DNA of 64,000 nt from Butyrivibrio fibrisolvens 16/4 (GCA_000209815.1 FP929036.1:2842768-2906767), one strand, 5' to 3'. Shown: positions 40,138 through 49,879, numbered from the stretch's first letter. Translations and numbers: made by a program. Notes: generated from the sequence alone by a model not told the origin.

Positions 40138-41389
40138 TAAAATATGTATACACCTCTCTATCATAATTGTGAGAACGGTAGTGTTCCTGGGAGTATGCCA
40201 TCAAATCCTCATCTGTCACATAGAACCCTTTAAAGGTCTTGTCAGTACGAGGTGTGCTGTCAAAATGACGCCATCCCTCGCCGCAATCAATAACGCTCCA
40301 GAAATGATGACGGGTAGCTGTAGGGATGATTTCAATGTCCTCGTTTTTGATACCAGCGCGAGTAAGCAATGCCTTTCCAACAGCAAAGTAATTGTAACAA
40401 TCTCCGTGACGATTTTTAAGGCCATCATAAGCCCCCTTTAGCCAATCGCCTCTGTCCTCGCTCTCACTATATCCGATATTACCCTGAATCCAAACGTAAA
40501 TAGCGTGAGCCTTGTCGTAATCAGACATTCCCGGCTTAATAATATCTGCAAGGACAGCATCAGCCAGTTCATTTACTTGGTCTTCCGTATAGACTGCCTC
40601 TATGACTGTGATGGTTCCTTCTTCTAAATCCATATTCCCCATTGAATCTGTGGCAGTATAGATGACTGTGTATTCGCCAGGAGTGTCCAAATCCACACGG
40701 CTACTATCCACCTGCACCTCTATGTCCTTATCCACATTGTCTGTAACAACAACTCCTGTTTTATAACTAGCTCCCTGATGAGCATAAACCACCTTATCAA
40801 GCTGACCCTCGATGACAGGTGGAATGATATCATACTCCTCAACCAGCTTTAAGGTAGTCTCTGCCGTGGTTCTGTTTCCTGAGGCATCCTCAGCAGCAAT
40901 CTGAACAGGTATTGTACCATAATTATCAAAGCTGACTGCCTCTCCATAATAGATATTACAGTCCCCTGATGCATCGCTGACTGAATCAACAAAATCCTTT
41001 GCCTGAGGAATCTCCTCCTTTGTGCAGACAATAGGATGTACCGTAAGTTCTGGGGCCACAGTATCCTCCACAGTAAGTGTGCAATGATATGTGTATGGTT
41101 TTGAGTAAATACCTACCTTGTAGATTCCGGCCTTTTCAGTAAAGAATATAGTATCTGAGGTAAACTCTGCATTTTTCTCTTCGTTTTTAAGGAAATCCCT
41201 GGCGGTAACCTCCCCACCAAGCTCAACTACACAATTATCATATACTCTGGTGGAATAATCATAATAAAAATAGGCTCCTACCCCGGCAGTAGCTATAAAT
41301 GTAGCCACTATGCCTATAAAGATAAGAAGCCTATTTCGTTTTTTCTTATATTTGTATCGTCTTCTATTATTTCTGACATCTGTTCCCAT
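40130..41389 (-). CDS. Membrane-anchored transglutaminase-like protein with Ig-like repeats
   Basis: 419 residues: a strongly basic cytosolic start (RNNRRRYKYKKKRNR), one membrane helix (about 24-45), three bacterial Ig-like modules recognisable by VEDTVAPELT, DIIPPVIEG and DTPGEYTVIYTATDSMGN, then a transglutaminase-like domain with catalytic Cys in HGDCYNYF, His in RHHFWSVI and Asp in FDSTPRT. Located outside the cell, it may cleave or form amide bonds in wall polymers. It is first in the operon with racemase, ligase, carrier, MBOAT and SGNH genes. Start 41389 has GGGAGAA upstream. Confidence 0.82.
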   Translation of the reverse strand: MGTDVRNNRRRYKYKKKRNRLLIFIGIVATFIATAGVGAYFYYDYSTRVYDNCVVELGGEVTARDFLKNEEKNAEFTSDTIFFTEKAGIYKVGIYSKPYTYHCTLTVEDTVAPELTVHPIVCTKEEIPQAKDFVDSVSDASGDCNIYYGEAVSFDNYGTIPVQIAAEDASGNRTTAETTLKLVEEYDIIPPVIEGQLDKVVYAHQGASYKTGVVVTDNVDKDIEVQVDSSRVDLDTPGEYTVIYTATDSMGNMDLEEGTITVIEAVYTEDQVNELADAVLADIIKPGMSDYDKAHAIYVWIQGNIGYSESEDRGDWLKGAYDGLKNRHGDCYNYFAVGKALLTRAGIKNEDIEIIPTATRHHFWSVIDCGEGWRHFDSTPRTDKTFKGFYVTDEDLMAYSQEHYRSHNYDREVYTYFNE

Positions 41390-41489
41390 AATTATATTCT
41401 CCCGAGTGTGTATGTACACTCGGGTATAATTTTATCAATCATAGGGATGTGAGTCAAATTTAGTGGATAAAAACTTCCTGCTAAAAAGC

Positions 41490-42974
41490 TTAGTTGTGAT
41501 AAAGCTTATTTCCCTCGTATTTTGGCTCGCAAGTAAGGTGAACACCCAGCTGCTTTAATACGCTAACATCCACAGATGAAAGAATAACTGATGAGTGCAT
41601 CTCAGAACCAGCAAGCTCTGGAAGGCAATCGTAAGCCTTTCTAGCATCCTCGCTACTGATTGACTCCATAGAAAGGGCAATCAAAAGCTCGTTCAAATGA
41701 AGATGTGGATTATGATCGCCTAAGTAATTAGTTTTTAAATTCATAATAGGTGTAAGTGTCTCTGGAGAGATTAACTTTTTCTCATCAGCAATACCTGCAA
41801 AGTGCTTTAATGCATTAAGAATCATTGCTGAAGAAGCACCTAACATTTCAGAAGTCTTTCCTGTGATAACCTGTCCATCTGAAAGCTCGATAGCTGCACA
41901 AGGAACGCCTGTCTGCTCTGCCTTAATATTCGCAGCTGAAACAACTGGACGATCTGAAACAGAAATACCAGCCTTTTCCATAAGAAGCTCCAGCTTCTGG
42001 ATTGCCGAATCACTGCCCTCACCCTTACGTCTGGCAACTGTAGCCTCGAAATAACGGCGGATGATTTCCTGATTAGAAGCTGCTCTACAAGCATCATCGT
42101 CGATAATAGCATTTCCTGCCATATTTACACCCATGTCTGTAGGTGACTTGTATGGTGATTCTCCTGAAATCTTCTCGAACATAGCCTTGAGAACAGGGAA
42201 TACCTCTACATCTCTGTTGTAATTTACAACAGTTTCGCCATAAGCCTCTAAATGGAATGGGTCAATCATATTTACATCGTTAAGATCTGCTGTGGCTGCC
42301 TCGTATGCAAGATTTACTGGATGATTTAATGGAAGGTTCCAGATTGGGAATGTCTCGAACTTGGCGTATCCAGCCTTTACACCGCGCTTTGACTCATGGT
42401 AAAGCTGAGAAAGGCAAGTAGCCATCTTTCCACTTCCTGGACCAGGAGCTGTAATAACTACTAGTGGACGTGTTGTTTCGATATAATCATTCTTTCCAAA
42501 ACCTTCATCAGATACGATAAAAGGAATATTTGATGGATAACCTGGGATAATGTAATGACGGAAAACCTTCAGGCCTAATGCCTTAAGCTTTTTCTCGTAT
42601 GCCACTGCTGATGGCTGCTCTGCGAACTGTGTAAGAACAACTGAACCTACATAAAGACCATAGCTTGTAAATGCATCGATAAGTCTTAATAAGTCCATAT
42701 CGTATGTGATTCCGATATCTCCGCGGACCTTGTTCTTCTCGATATCGCCAGCCTTGATAGCAATAACTATCTCAGTCTTGTCAGCAAGCTCCTTTAGCAT
42801 AGTGATTTTTGCGTCTGGCTTGAAGCCTGGCAAAACTCTTGAAGCGTGATAATCATCGAAGAGCTTTCCTCCAAACTCAAGATAAAGCTTTCCTCCAAAC
42901 TGGTCGATTCGCTCACGAATCCTCTTAGACTGCATCTCAGTGTATTTTTCGTTACTAAATCCTTTGTTTCTCAT
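41490..42974 (-). CDS. DUF1846 family protein
   Basis: 494 residues, a full-length DUF1846 protein. It begins RNKGFSNEKYTEMQSKRI and has a P-loop-like VVITAPGPGSGKMATCLSQ at about 190-208 that suggests nucleotide binding. LTQFAEQPSA and SPTDMGVNMAGNAI are characteristic. The family is widespread in Firmicutes without a settled function. Start 42974 is preferred over an in-frame start 35 codons earlier because of the AGAAGTAAGT ribosome site and the family's normal beginning. Read alone; no link to the Dlt-like cassette is evident. Confidence 0.88.
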   Translation of the reverse strand: MRNKGFSNEKYTEMQSKRIRERIDQFGGKLYLEFGGKLFDDYHASRVLPGFKPDAKITMLKELADKTEIVIAIKAGDIEKNKVRGDIGITYDMDLLRLIDAFTSYGLYVGSVVLTQFAEQPSAVAYEKKLKALGLKVFRHYIIPGYPSNIPFIVSDEGFGKNDYIETTRPLVVITAPGPGSGKMATCLSQLYHESKRGVKAGYAKFETFPIWNLPLNHPVNLAYEAATADLNDVNMIDPFHLEAYGETVVNYNRDVEVFPVLKAMFEKISGESPYKSPTDMGVNMAGNAIIDDDACRAASNQEIIRRYFEATVARRKGEGSDSAIQKLELLMEKAGISVSDRPVVSAANIKAEQTGVPCAAIELSDGQVITGKTSEMLGASSAMILNALKHFAGIADEKKLISPETLTPIMNLKTNYLGDHNPHLHLNELLIALSMESISSEDARKAYDCLPELAGSEMHSSVILSSVDVSVLKQLGVHLTCEPKYEGNKLYHN

Positions 42975-43149
42975 ACTTACTTCTTTCTTTAAAATATTCC
43001 TGTTGTTTTTAGTAATATATCTAATAAATATTAAATGATAACCATAAATCAGGCAAGCCAAAAATATATTTTTCACCAAATATTTTCGGCCTGCCCAAAT
43101 GTTTTAATGCAGAATAAAAGTGCTTCTGAAATTAATATCACTTCTATAA

Positions 43150-43860
43150 TTATTTATATGGAACAAATGATATTTGCTTGGCTATGACTAAGTATCTGTA
43201 TCTGGCATCATTGATGCAAGTAGAAAGAGTAACCAATTTGTCCTCTGTAGTAAGTTCCACACCTTCCCTTACGTGCTCCACCTTGGACTTTGCGTATCCT
43301 GTGAGAGTGAGATTTATATATTCCTGTCGGCTTGTCTCCAAAGCATTTGGATACTGATCCAATATCAAGGCGTTTGAATACTTCACAGTAGAATAAATCT
43401 GATAGTAATAAACACCATCAGCTGTATAGATATACATATCCTGATTCTTATTGAAGAAATCCGCCTTATCAAAATAATGTAGGCTTCCAAAGGCCGTCTT
43501 GTTCTTCATATTGTGGCCGTAGATTACCGTATTAAAATCCTGGAATGTCTTTGTATTCACCCTGTTTGTATAAAGTGCCCCAGGATACCCCTTACTTCCA
43601 TCCACATTTCGCATAATATAGTAATCATCCACTACACTTTGAACAACAGGATAATTCACCTTAGTGTTTGGAATTACTATCCAGGCATAAATGTCCGGAT
43701 TATATGCCTGAACAGCTGCAAAATCAACTGCTCCCTCTGAATTAGTTAACGACAGGGTCTTTCCTTTTGCCTCTGCCATATTAGCAGAAAAGGGCTGCAT
43801 CAAACCTGCAACAAAAAACATAACCGCTATAACTGCCCCAATTATTCTCTTGCTTTTCAT
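43150..43860 (-). CDS. srtB: Class B sortase
   Basis: 236 residues with N-terminal membrane helix (about 6-28). Sortase motifs: YGHNMKNKTAFG (catalytic His), VTLSTC (catalytic Cys) and DARYRYLV (Arg). PNTKVNYPVVQ and the long loop are typical of class B. It would attach sorting-signal proteins to wall or other acceptors; the SPKTG protein at 61900-62576 is a candidate substrate. AGGAGG precedes ATG 43860. Its promoter has TATAAT (43898-43903) spaced 17 bp from a TAGCTA box shared with the HAD gene downstream of it on the map. Confidence 0.9.
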   Translation of the reverse strand: MKSKRIIGAVIAVMFFVAGLMQPFSANMAEAKGKTLSLTNSEGAVDFAAVQAYNPDIYAWIVIPNTKVNYPVVQSVVDDYYIMRNVDGSKGYPGALYTNRVNTKTFQDFNTVIYGHNMKNKTAFGSLHYFDKADFFNKNQDMYIYTADGVYYYQIYSTVKYSNALILDQYPNALETSRQEYINLTLTGYAKSKVEHVREGVELTTEDKLVTLSTCINDARYRYLVIAKQISFVPYK

Positions 43861-43897
43861 ACTCAACCTCCTAGACCTGCTTCTCCCGACTGAATAT

Positions 43898-43936
43898 ATT
43901 ATAAGACACTAAATTAGTGGTAGCTATAGCTGTTAC
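43898..43936 (-). promoter_or_regulatory. Sortase promoter with shared TAGCTATARCTGTTAC box
   Basis: On the minus strand: GTAACAGCTATAGCTA (43921-43936), 17-bp spacer, TATAAT (43898-43903). No TTGACA-like -35 is present; the box occupies that place, suggesting an activator or an alternative recognition element. Confidence 0.6.
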
Positions 43937-43976
43937 AATTTGTCATAAATTTTTCAAAATTATCACATAAATAATT

Positions 43977-45998
43977 CTACTGAACCTCTTCTGTGAGGCA
44001 AAATCCACTATAAATCTTTCGCAAATAACTTTCCTCATTACCAGCAGCAAGCATCATAGGACTGTAAGCATCCCTACCTGATATATTAAACATGTAAGGA
44101 AAATCCTTGAAATGCTCAGCATATTCTCTTACAAACTCCATTATGCCTTCTTGTATTTCTTCCACACCATTTGGATTAGGCTCCTGCTGACCGAATTTTA
44201 ATTCCACCTCCCCGTCACTATCATAATAAAAACCCTTAAAAGTAGGCTGTTTAGAGGATGTAAGTAACTCAAAGAAAAGATTATATCCTCGTCCTGGATT
44301 ATGCTTCTTCCAAAGATCTCTATTATCTCTGGACGAGTACATATAGGAGACAAGACTACCATCCAAAAGCATAGTTTCACTCATATCGGGCTCTGAATTT
44401 AATGCGGAATTAGTACCTGCAATTATCCCAGTCAATTTACAATCTATCATCCATTCATTTTCAAAAAGATTTTTTAAAGCCAAGGCGCCACTTCCTGCCC
44501 AGCCTATATCAACAGCTAATGCAGATTTAGAAGCGCCTATAAGATTTTTATACCACTTAGCGGCTGCCGCCCTTTGCTCTGAATAAGAATCAACAATTGT
44601 TTTCCAATTATCATTTATTAGCTGAATAAAGGCTTCTTCATTCTTTGAAATAAATTGATCTGACGGAGACAATGATGTTGATTTCATCAGTGTCTCCTCA
44701 AGCGCTAGTAGCTCCATCTCAGCCAGAATTTTATGGATTGTTTTCCCCTTACCAACCTTATGACGAATTAGCTTTCTAACAAAATCGTATTTCATATTTC
44801 TTGCACACCATTTTGCAGCAGCAAAACGGGATATATAGGCATATACCGTATTATCCTCCGGATACAAAAAATCGTACGCCTTCTTGATTATTTCTCCATC
44901 TCTGCTAAGAAATAGTATTTTATCTATTCCGTTTGCCAGATAATACTGGTGGATAAAATGGCAATACCCTAGAATAAACAATCCACCATATATAAATCCA
45001 TACTCCTGATTCATAGTCATTCTGGATTGCCCAGAATATAGGTGGTTATTTACTATGCCACGATATGCAGCTCCAATTATCGGTGACATATCATAGCTTC
45101 TGTATTGAATAGAATTCGTATTTACGTTTTTATAATAAACGGCTTCAATTCCTGCCTTCAACGCCATTTTATAATCACTATTTTCATTGTCACCAATGTG
45201 GACAATAGAACAGTTTTCTCCAAGCAGAATTTTCTGGTGTGATGTCATTTTTTTATACAAATTCCCTTGCCATTTAGAGCTTTTTTCCTGGCAGGATACG
45301 TATATACGTTTATATTGACTATATCCACATTTTTCGAGGATTTTTTCAAGGACATCACCAGGAAGATACATATCTGTGGTGATTACAATACTCTTATCAT
45401 CCCTAAGCAAGCTTTCATATACCTGCTTCATATATGGGTTTGCATAGCAAAGCTGAAGTTCTGTCTCTATCTCCAGTTGCTTTCCCCGCTCAGCGTCAAT
45501 TCCTGTTAGGGATTCTAGCTTTTCCCATATTTCCGATAGATTCACTTCATAGGTTTTATCCTTTTTATATTTATCTATTCTGGTCTTCTTTTCCGCCTCT
45601 ATTCTAATTCTCTTAAAATCCATATAGCCAAGCTTTTGTCCTAAAATATAGAACAAATCCCCTGGCTCTGAGAAGGGCCTGAAAATCAAAGTATCAAATA
45701 AATCAAAAGAAATTACATCATATTTTTTTAGCTTTTCTACAAATACACTTGCAGGCTCCTGATTAAACAAATGGGATTCTGGCTGTGATGCGATTAAACT
45801 TTTTTCCTCGTATGCATCAAGCACTTTTATTTTTCCGACGTGCTTTATGTGTAGGATGTAATAGGCGAAATTCAGCCATAGAAGATACATATAAGAAATG
45901 ATTCGCTTTAAGCCCTGACTATCATTATGATAATCGTGATATCTTTTCGCGATTCCTGGAACCCTATTTACTAAAAAACCGTAGATTCTATATCTCAT
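43977..45998 (-). CDS. HAD-domain protein of the surface-glycan locus
   Basis: 673 residues. At about 95-330 a HAD hydrolase domain: DVISFDLFDTLIFRP (motif I, with the usual second Asp replaced by Phe), IVITTDMYLPGDV (motif II) and IVHIGDNENSDYKMA (motif IV). The C-terminal half has ILFLSRDGEIIKKAYDF and ALAVDIGWAGSGALALKNLF; the same module, with FLARDGWLM and VDSGWIGTTQ, recurs in the gene at 58445-59819. Proteins of this kind lie beside RgpF and glycosyltransferase genes, but their reaction is not known to me. Start 45998 (MRYRIYGF) is set by GGGGGAA. Confidence 0.75.
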   Translation of the reverse strand: MRYRIYGFLVNRVPGIAKRYHDYHNDSQGLKRIISYMYLLWLNFAYYILHIKHVGKIKVLDAYEEKSLIASQPESHLFNQEPASVFVEKLKKYDVISFDLFDTLIFRPFSEPGDLFYILGQKLGYMDFKRIRIEAEKKTRIDKYKKDKTYEVNLSEIWEKLESLTGIDAERGKQLEIETELQLCYANPYMKQVYESLLRDDKSIVITTDMYLPGDVLEKILEKCGYSQYKRIYVSCQEKSSKWQGNLYKKMTSHQKILLGENCSIVHIGDNENSDYKMALKAGIEAVYYKNVNTNSIQYRSYDMSPIIGAAYRGIVNNHLYSGQSRMTMNQEYGFIYGGLFILGYCHFIHQYYLANGIDKILFLSRDGEIIKKAYDFLYPEDNTVYAYISRFAAAKWCARNMKYDFVRKLIRHKVGKGKTIHKILAEMELLALEETLMKSTSLSPSDQFISKNEEAFIQLINDNWKTIVDSYSEQRAAAAKWYKNLIGASKSALAVDIGWAGSGALALKNLFENEWMIDCKLTGIIAGTNSALNSEPDMSETMLLDGSLVSYMYSSRDNRDLWKKHNPGRGYNLFFELLTSSKQPTFKGFYYDSDGEVELKFGQQEPNPNGVEEIQEGIMEFVREYAEHFKDFPYMFNISGRDAYSPMMLAAGNEESYLRKIYSGFCLTEEVQ

Positions 45999-46034
45999 AA
46001 CTTCCCCCAACTGTGTTAACACTGTACTAAAAAT

Positions 46035-46073
46035 ATTATAAATAATTCAGCCACTGATAGCTATAACTGTTAC
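46035..46073 (-). promoter_or_regulatory. HAD-gene promoter with shared TAGCTATARCTGTTAC box
   Basis: On the minus strand: GTAACAGTTATAGCTA (46058-46073), 17-bp spacer, TATAAT (46035-46040). Same layout as the sortase promoter. The box also lies 15 bp upstream of the divergent plus-strand promoter at 46089. Confidence 0.6.
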
Positions 46074-46088
46074 ATTAATTCTTTTGTA

Positions 46089-46117
46089 TTGCACTTTATT
46101 TAAAACCGTGATATTAT
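46089..46117 (+). promoter_or_regulatory. Promoter of the NAGPA-domain gene
   Basis: TTGCAC (46089-46094), 17-bp spacer, TATTAT (46112-46117), about 54 bases before the ATG at 46171. Confidence 0.65.
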
Positions 46118-46170
46118 CGGTCTGTTTTTCGTTTTATTTTTTGTATGCTATTTGCGCTAGAAAGGCACAA

Positions 46171-46917
46171 ATGAATACAATCAACTTAATAAGGAAGCCG
46201 CTACTTTCTATAGTAGTAGGTTTTATTATCTCTCTTTTCTTTGCTTTTCCCACATATGCAAAAGAGAATTCTTCTGTCACAAACAGTGACTATTCATTCA
46301 CCAAAACATCATTTGGTGATTCCCTAGTATGCTACATACAAACTGCATCACTTACTCCTCAATTGATAGTATCAGATGATAGTGCTTCTATCTCTGAAAT
46401 CACAGAAAGTGTTGCTGCCCCCATTTCAATAAATGCAGGAGCGTGGAATGAATTAGGGGCTATGAGTTACACCTATAGCAATGGCAAATGGCACTCCATA
46501 GCAAAAGATGCATATATAGGTGATCCACTTGTATTTCTCCCTAATGGAAAGCTGCAAGCTATCGGCTACGATTACGCATCTTTAGGACTATTTACAGCCC
46601 TGCAACCACAGTGGGTTGTAACTGGTTTTAATGCTGTCATCTACGATACCTGGGCAAAAAATGTAGATTGGAATACTAAGCACGACAGAACCTTCATAGG
46701 CCAACTTCAGGATGGCACTTTTATAGCCGGAGTAGCTACCAGAATGTCCTACCAGGATATGTATGATTTTGCTAAATCTACGTGGGGGAACTCCATAAGA
46801 ATCCTTTATAACCTGGATGGCGGAGATTCTTCCAACATGTACATTGAAGGACAAACACTAAAGAAAAGCCGTGATGTACGAAGTGTGATATGTTTTAAAC
46901 CTAAAAACAATCTTTAA
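46171..46917 (+). CDS. Secreted phosphodiester glycosidase (NAGPA domain) protein
   Basis: 248 residues with signal peptide (residues 1-30, ending FAFPTYA). The NAGPA fold is indicated by ISINAGAWNELG, FIGQLQDGTFIAGVATR and the signature YNLDGGDSSNMY near the C-terminus. Family members remove GlcNAc or similar from phosphodiester-linked sugars, as in teichoic-type polymers. Start 46171 has AAAGG upstream; an earlier in-frame Met at 46084 would disrupt the signal peptide. It is divergent from the HAD gene, sharing the TAGCTATAACT box, so it may belong to the same regulon. Confidence 0.82.
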   Translation: MNTINLIRKPLLSIVVGFIISLFFAFPTYAKENSSVTNSDYSFTKTSFGDSLVCYIQTASLTPQLIVSDDSASISEITESVAAPISINAGAWNELGAMSYTYSNGKWHSIAKDAYIGDPLVFLPNGKLQAIGYDYASLGLFTALQPQWVVTGFNAVIYDTWAKNVDWNTKHDRTFIGQLQDGTFIAGVATRMSYQDMYDFAKSTWGNSIRILYNLDGGDSSNMYIEGQTLKKSRDVRSVICFKPKNNL

Positions 46918-46976
46918 TCACATTTGCTAGCGAGCGCTATGCATTATATGAAAAAATTCAAAGGAGGGTGTTGCTA

Positions 46977-47827
46977 TTGAAAACACTGCAAGAACTAACA
47001 TTATTAGACAAATTTTTATTTGATGAAGCGATGGATGACACTGAAACATATCAGGCTCTGCTTCGAATTATTCTCGGAGATGATAACTTCAAACTATTAT
47101 CTCCATCACAGACAGAAAAGGAGTTTCGGACAGCTCCTTGGCTCAGATCAATACGTGTAGATGTATTCTCTATGGATGTTACTGGTACAATCTACAATAC
47201 GGAAATGCAAAGAAAAAACTAAAGGACTTAATAAAACGAACACGTTACTATCAAGCACTTATTGATTCTGCTCTTCTTTCACCTGGTGAAGCTGATTTTA
47301 ATAATCTCAAAGATGCAACTGTCATCATGATTACCCCTTTTGACTTGTTCCATAAAGATAGATACATTTATACCTTTGAAGAGGTATGTCAGGAGGATCC
47401 CTCTATTAAACTTAATGATGGTTCCAAACGCATATTTATTAATACTAGAGGCACAAACACGCAAGATGTTTCACCTGAGTTTATTGCACTGATGAAGTTT
47501 ATTGAATATAATGAAACTGAAGGAACTAATGGGACTATCGTAGATTCTTCAAACAAAAATTTAGCAATTATCAAGAATCGCGTTGCTGCTATTAAAGCAA
47601 GTGAGGAAGTAGGTGTTAAATATATGAACAAATGGGAAGAAGAAGCTATAATTCGTCAGGAAGCAAAGACCGAAGGAATTCAAGAAGGTATTAAAGAAGG
47701 TATCGAAACCGAGCGTCTTTCCTCTATTCGAAAGGTCATGCAAAGCTTTAAAGTTACCGCTGAGCAGGCTATGGAATCGCTGGATATACCTGCCAATGAT
47801 TTTGAGAAGTATAAAGCAATGCTTTGA
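46977..47827 (+). CDS. Rpn family PD-(D/E)XK nuclease/putative transposase, frameshifted
   Basis: About 283 residues after adding one base at A6 47213-47218. The opening KTLQELTLLDKFLFDEAMDD, the nuclease core SIRVDVFSMDVTG (Asp) and the downstream YNTEMQ (Glu-x-Gln) match recombination-promoting nuclease proteins, common repeated elements in Lachnospiraceae. The C-terminal EAKTEGIQEGIKEGIE is the usual Glu/Gly/Ile coil. The TTG start at 46977 (7 bases after GGAGGG) fits the family N-terminus. No terminal inverted repeats were found. It marks the left edge of the glycan locus. Confidence 0.82.
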
Positions 47828-47841
47828 TTATGCTCAAAAAA

Positions 47842-47866
47842 CCTCACCGCAAGGTGAGGGATTTTT
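47842..47866 (+). terminator. Terminator of the Rpn gene
   Basis: CCTCACC-GCAA-GGTGAGG stem-loop followed by GATTTTTAT, 14 bases after the stop. Confidence 0.8.
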
Positions 47867-47883
47867 ATACAGGAGGAGTTTCT

Positions 47884-48063
47884 ATGTCAAATACTATGGA
47901 ATACAAGGGTTATATTGGTAGTGTCGAGTTTTCTGAGGAAGATGGCGTTTACTTTGGAAAGGTCCAGGGTATTCAGTCACTTATTTCTTATGACGGTGCC
48001 AATCACCAGGAATTAGCAAAAGACTTCCACGGAGCAGTGGATGATTATTTGGCTTCTTTGTAG
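47884..48063 (+). CDS. Orphan HicB-like antitoxin fragment
   Basis: 59 residues (start 47884, after AGGAGGAG). MEYKGYIGSVEFSEEDGVYFGKVQGI and GANHQELAKDFHGAVDDYL match the N-terminal RNase-H-like domain of HicB. Typical HicB antitoxins continue about 50 residues with a ribbon-helix-helix DNA-binding domain; here a stop follows DDYLASL. No HicA toxin is next to it. It may be a naturally short orphan or a relic. It is bracketed by near-identical terminator sequences. Confidence 0.75.
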   Translation: MSNTMEYKGYIGSVEFSEEDGVYFGKVQGIQSLISYDGANHQELAKDFHGAVDDYLASL

Positions 48064-48070
48064 GAATGCA

Positions 48071-48096
48071 ATCCCTCACGTAATGTGAGGGATTTT
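48071..48096. terminator. Bidirectional terminator between hicB and the RgpF-type gene
   Basis: ATCCCTCAC-GTAAT-GTGAGGGAT stem (48071-48079 with 48085-48093) followed by TTTATAC. It overlaps the last codon of the convergent gene. Confidence 0.8.
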
Positions 48097-49695
48097 ATAC
48101 TTTATCAAGCCTCCTATTCCATTGTTCTTCAGTGCTAAGTTCTGGATAAGCTTTCCTATAGTCTTCAGCAATTTTTCTATATTCTCTTCTTAATTGTTTG
48201 ATAAGTCTTTTAAATCTTTTTACACATTTAATTGCTTTACCAAAATCCCTACTGCAAGTATAACCACAACAAGTGACGTCATCAAAAAAAGTAATGTCAG
48301 TAGCTCTATATCCCTGCACTGCCTTACAGTTGTCCACTGGCACTATTATGCTCCTATTTGCACGAAGTAGATAACCATTTAGCGTGATATATCTAACAAT
48401 CATGTGAATAAAGTCACAATCATCAATCTGAGCACACTGATAAAACCACTTATAATCAACATCTAATATTTGACGAGCTTCAATATTATCATAAGAACGA
48501 TAATACTTTTCTAAATATTCCGCTCCTTTCAAATAATCCTCGATAGCATCACAAATAATTTCAATAATAAAATACCTATATAGTGAAAGTTCATTTCTTA
48601 CTTTCTTTTTAAGCTTATAAGAAAATCCTTTTAAGAATTTTTGCTTTGGATAAATAGAGCTAATGATTAATTGATTTCTAATCCATTTATAAGTCCCTGC
48701 TAAATCATAGCGATTCTTAAATTCCGAAAGAAATAATTCCCTTTCATTCGACAACCTACTATCAATAAAAATAGGATCCTTAGGTTTTTTCCTAAACGGA
48801 GCTCTATCCAAGGATTCTAAGGTCTCAGCTAAATTTACAGTGTTTATCCCTTCATACTTGTCAACTCTTTTTAATATTTGATTAAGGGAATAATTAATAT
48901 TTATCAACTCATTTGCAGCTATCTCCTTAGTATATACGATACCAGTATAATACCCTGCATCTAGAGCCACATAAGGAAAAATACGTTCAATATAGTGACT
49001 TATTGAACCATCCACAGGAAACGGTTCTCCTGGAAACATATCATAACTAAAATTATACTCAAACAACTTTTCCAGAGCCTTAGTACGTGCCCAAAATGCA
49101 GTTCCCAACGATAATGGGTTTCTGTCTCCATAAATGGGTACATTAAGTCCGATTTTTTTCGCCAATTCAACTGTACCATCATAACAAATTGTCCAAGAAT
49201 CGATAGCAGTATGAAAGTATTCTCCATGCGTAACCATTGATGGCATTAACAATCCCAAGTATTTCTCATCAGAAAAAGCCGAAAGAACTTCTTCGACCAG
49301 TTCTTTACTTCCAAGCAAAGACTGCCAAATTCTATTGTTAAAATCTCGTCCTACTGATTCGTATTTCATCTGAGATGATTTTTATCATGCACAAAACAAA
49401 TCACATCATAGTTAGAATAATACCTTTTAAGCAGAACCAACAAAGCAGAAACATCTCGTCCTTTATTATTATGTAAAAGCACCTTGACATTATGTCTAAA
49501 TAACATTTTCGGAATATACCCATTTATTACATCAACCTTTTCTTCCGTATTTGTTGCTACATAGATATCAACATAATTGGGAAGGTTTGAAAAATATCTT
49601 AATGATTCCTCAAATAAATCATCAAAAAATAGATACGCAAAAACTGCGTATCTATTTTGATGTAATTGTGAATTTTCAGTAACATTAAAAGACAT
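48095..49695 (-). CDS. RgpF-type (rhamnan synthesis F) glycan protein, frameshifted
   Basis: About 533 residues after adding one base at T5 49379-49383. The RgpF core is visible: RYAVFAYLFFDDLFEESLRYF, the VATNTEEK strand, NKGRDVSALLVLLKRY, CFVHDKKSS, LLMPSMVTHGEYF, GTAFWARTKALEKLF and HYIERIFPYVALDAGYYTG. The C-terminal 200 residues are helical and unassigned. Such proteins are linked to assembly of rhamnose-containing surface polysaccharides in streptococci. It is the last of three RgpF-type genes transcribed in tandem. Confidence 0.82.
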
Positions 49696-49879
49696 AATTC
49701 AGCCCAAACCTTTCATATATTCCTTCTGGACCAAGTTCTTTCATCTGCTTAAGTTTATCTGGCGTTGTAAAAGAATTTTCCAAATCTAACTTGTTAGTTT
49801 TTCTTTTCGAAAGACAATCTGTCCGCTCGAATAACTCTTCAAAATTACCTTTTTCGTCTTTCATAGAAACACACCCCAT
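49685..49879 (-). CDS. Small hypothetical protein
   Basis: 64 residues, charged, ending GPEGIYERFGLNYVF. ATG 49879 has GGAAGAA upstream; an internal Met (49864) is possible. It overlaps the RgpF-type start at 49695 by 11 bp (ATG within the last codons), implying coupling. Not recognised. It could instead be a short leader unit or a remnant of a longer glycan protein. Confidence 0.5.
   Translation of the reverse strand: MGCVSMKDEKGNFEELFERTDCLSKRKTNKLDLENSFTTPDKLKQMKELGPEGIYERFGLNYVF

Noticed and set aside
41490-42974. DUF1846 gene as part of the Dlt-like cassette
   Set aside because: About 100 bp and a separate start region divide them, and DUF1846 genes occur in unrelated contexts.
46977-48063. 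Complete insertion sequence or integrative element
   Set aside because: Only an Rpn nuclease and a HicB fragment are present; no terminal inverted repeats, target duplication or integrase could be found.
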